Source: Nitrospiraceae bacterium (GTDB lineage Bacteria > Nitrospirota > Nitrospiria > Nitrospirales > UBA8639). Taken from it: a stretch of 64,000 nucleotides of DNA. Shown piece by piece: positions 62,238 to 64,000 of this stretch. The translations under genes and the position numbers were made by a program. Location: NCBI GenBank assembly GCA_020632595.1, contig JACKFF010000007.1, positions 155,844 through 219,843 on the forward strand, given 5' to 3'. Each line of letters opens with the position of its first letter. Positions within the stretch are counted from its first letter, which is position 1. Below the pieces are notes generated by a model that saw only the letters and a list, made by a program, of their open reading frames with translations, ran no database searches and had not been told where the DNA came from.

Positions 62238-62616
62238 TATGTGCGTTCGATTAAGCAAATCGGGGCAGAATTCTATTTTTCGGCAGACCTGGATGAGATG
62301 CCTTGTATCTCAAGCAAAAAAAACCTTATTTTTAAAAAGTATCCCTTTATCGATAGAAAGTGCATATTGATCGTTAAAAAGGAGATTGAAAGTTGGTATT
62401 TAGCTGGTCTCACTGATAGAAGGAGCAAAGGGTTTGGCATCAAGCCAATGGAAAATACAGAGTGCATTGGAAAAGAAGAATTTAACAGGAAAATTTTGCG
62501 GAAAAATCAAACCAGATTAACTTCAATGAAGGAAATATTGGATGGGTATTCTTACAGTGAGGCAATGAAAAGAAATGCCTCTTTTAGATATGTAATGCAG
62601 AGGTTGGATTGAAATT

Positions 62617-64000
62617 TTAAACTTTAATTGATTTCGTAACCCATCCATACGCGTGGTGGCTGGGGGATGGGCCTTCATCCTGATAGGCCATTTTAATATG
62701 GCTGAGATAATCCGCCGGCACATCTTTCCGATTCGCGTCGATATCCACCTTAAATAATTTCGCCGCATTGAGCCCAAAGACTTTCGCTTTGAGATCCTTG
62801 GTTAAGGCAGGGTAGTGGAATTTTTCCTGGAGTTCTTCTGGAATTTGAAACCGCCGGAAGGCTTCGATCTGCCATTGGGGCGTGCCATACCAAATGGAAT
62901 CCGTTCCCCAGAGAAGATGATCTTGTCCGAATGCCAAAAGAATCTGTCCGAGCAGGTGGGCGCAGACGACGGGTTCGGTGATGACGAGTTGCCCGAAGGT
63001 CGAGCCCAGTTCCATATACACATTGTTGAGTTTCGGTTGCTTCTGTTTTAAACGGCACAATTCGCTGGTCCAGGGAATCTCACCTTTTTTGGCTTCGTCA
63101 AGATTAATGCGGGATGTGCCTAGAAATCCGGAATGATAGATCAGGAAATTCAGTTTGGGGAAATCTTTCGCAGCCTGCAGGATGTCGCGTGGATGGTTGT
63201 AATCGGGAACCGGGCCGAGCGGCAGACCTTTGTGCGCGCAAACGTTGGTGATGTTGAGGGCCTTCGCTTTTTCCAGCATGGGGTAGGCGATCTTTTCATC
63301 GCTCAGCCACCAGCCGTGCTCGAAGCCTTTCGGCGGCGAGCCGGTATAACATTTCCAGGCATCGACCTTGAACGTCTCCGCTTGCTGATCCATGTAATCA
63401 AGGTCGACCTTGCCTAACTGGGGCATGACAAGCCCATGGGCGAGCATGCGTTGGGAAGCGGTGAGACGATTGATTTCATCACGGATGTGCGTCATTTCTT
63501 TGGGCGGGACGACGGCTTCCCATGGATAGGGTCCAGGCGGGGTGCTGATGAGCCCGATGGAAGTGTCGCTGTCCAGAAAGACTTCTTTGATGTAGTTTTC
63601 CAGGCTCAGGTCTTCCATCGTTCCACGATCGCCGGAGACCTTGGGATTCAGGCCCATCTCTTTTGCCCGCCGTCGCAGGCCCAGGAGTCCTTCTTTCCAG
63701 CCCGGCTGGTTGAAGGAGGAACTGACGTAGTGCGTTTGTACATCGAAGATGAACGGGACGTTCCCTTTGCGTGCCTGAACCGCTTGGGGTTCCGCCGCTT
63801 CAACGTCAAGCACATCGAAAAATTTTCCAAACACCTGATTCATGGCCAAAAAAGCCAGTGCCATTCCACCGGTGGTTTTGAGGAAATCCCGCCGGTTCAT
63901 GCCGAGGCGGCTGCTCAGCCGGTTGCTGCTTTGGTGGATCAGCCACTCGACCTGGCTTTGTTTGATGGATTGTGGGGGCGGTAGAAATTCTTCGCTGGAA
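62617..64000 (-). CDS. TAT-exported amidohydrolase (5' end outside window)
   Basis: An amidohydrolase_2-type metal-dependent hydrolase with a TIM-barrel layout: FDVQTHYVS near the start, NVCAHKGLPLG, FLIYHSGF and LLWGTDSIWYG as metal or substrate loops. A twin-arginine signal (NRRDFLKTTGGMALAFLA) starts at ATG 63900, but no ribosome-binding site precedes it and the frame stays open to the window edge (EFLPPPQSIKQSQVEWLIHQ, then LSSRLG directly before that ATG). I infer that the true start lies outside and that the twin-arginine motif follows an N-terminal extension of at least 33 residues. The substrate is unknown. It is convergent with the TOPRIM-like gene, with 4 bases between the stops. 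Confidence 0.8.
   Translation of the reverse strand, partial: SSEEFLPPPQSIKQSQVEWLIHQSSNRLSSRLGMNRRDFLKTTGGMALAFLAMNQVFGKFFDVLDVEAAEPQAVQARKGNVPFIFDVQTHYVSSSFNQPGWKEGLLGLRRRAKEMGLNPKVSGDRGTMEDLSLENYIKEVFLDSDTSIGLISTPPGPYPWEAVVPPKEMTHIRDEINRLTASQRMLAHGLVMPQLGKVDLDYMDQQAETFKVDAWKCYTGSPPKGFEHGWWLSDEKIAYPMLEKAKALNITNVCAHKGLPLGPVPDYNHPRDILQAAKDFPKLNFLIYHSGFLGTSRINLDEAKKGEIPWTSELCRLKQKQPKLNNVYMELGSTFGQLVITEPVVCAHLLGQILLAFGQDHLLWGTDSIWYGTPQWQIEAFRRFQIPEELQEKFHYPALTKDLKAKVFGLNAAKLFKVDIDANRKDVPADYLSHIKMAYQDEGPSPSHHAYGWVTKSIKV

Larger units (their letters stand above)
60717..62612 (+). pseudogene. TOPRIM-like partner gene split by an insertion sequence
   Basis: ATG 60717, 3 bases after the ATPase stop, opens MNRSRIVIFVEGADDERFFE, the EGxxDE pattern of TOPRIM-type nucleases. 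The frame is broken after codon 47 by the insertion at 60858-62229. If the element and one copy of the 8-bp duplication are removed, codon 47 joins TAT at 62238 exactly in frame and continues (FYFSADLDEMP, ILIVKKEIESWYLAG, GYSYSEAMKRNASFRYV) to a stop at 62612. The restored protein has 171 residues. The Asp of SADLDE and the Glu of KKEIES would be further catalytic acids. It would be the effector of the ATPase before it. Confidence 0.8.

Overview
The window looks like a chromosome segment of a Nitrospira-type bacterium (phylum Nitrospirota). This is an inference from gene content: many hybrid histidine kinases, BON-domain periplasmic proteins, a di-heme peroxidase-like cytochrome, small Cys-rich and DUF3309 proteins, duplicated OprP-type porins, and an Alpha-E/ATP-grasp/transglutaminase cluster. 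Base composition is moderate, with an AT-rich island near 59.2-62.6 kb. No rRNA, tRNA or CRISPR array was seen.

Region 1 (1-22 kb) is signalling and envelope stress. It has three hybrid kinases that share a HisKA_3-type kinase core and end in a receiver without output domain (the first is cut by the window edge; the second is fused to CheB and CheR). It also has an overlapping kinase/receiver/hybrid-kinase operon on the minus strand, a STAS protein, two BON proteins (one with six BON repeats), a secreted stand-alone Lon-type protease domain coupled to a small exported partner, a di-heme cytochrome, an Fe/Mn superoxide dismutase, and two convergent LuxR-type response regulators.

Region 2 (22-34 kb) holds small stress and envelope genes. 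These include PepSY and other small exported proteins, a metallothionein of only 54 residues, a decayed lipoprotein gene, a GH15 glucoamylase/trehalase-type gene with a one-base frameshift, a DksA/TraR-type zinc-finger protein, CHAD, YtxH, two CBS-pair proteins, a PsiE-family protein and a hidden 51-residue membrane protein.

Region 3 (34-43 kb) is a phosphate-acquisition block. An ArsR-type regulator with an adjacent palindrome precedes pstS-pstC-pstA-pstB, then two OprP-type porins that share about 690 identical bases, and a truncated PhoU-like gene. A second phosphate-binding protein gene is divergent from the ArsR gene.

Region 4 (43-56 kb) carries two versions of a predicted peptide-ligation system. 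One has a fused circularly permuted ATP-grasp/Alpha-E protein plus a transglutaminase. The other has separate ATP-grasp and Alpha-E genes and a large transglutaminase-DUF2126 protein, followed by a B12-binding-type radical SAM enzyme. A 197-bp MITE-like element abuts the start of the fused gene.

Region 5 (56-64 kb) is plastic: DUF5069 plus a decayed copy, DUF2971, and an AT-rich two-gene cassette. The cassette pairs an OLD/RecF-like AAA ATPase with a small TOPRIM-like protein and resembles anti-phage ATPase/TOPRIM systems. Its second gene is split by an ISL3-type insertion sequence with an exact 8-bp target duplication. The window ends inside a TAT-exported amidohydrolase gene. Several genes have single-base homopolymer frameshifts, so read-level checking is advisable.
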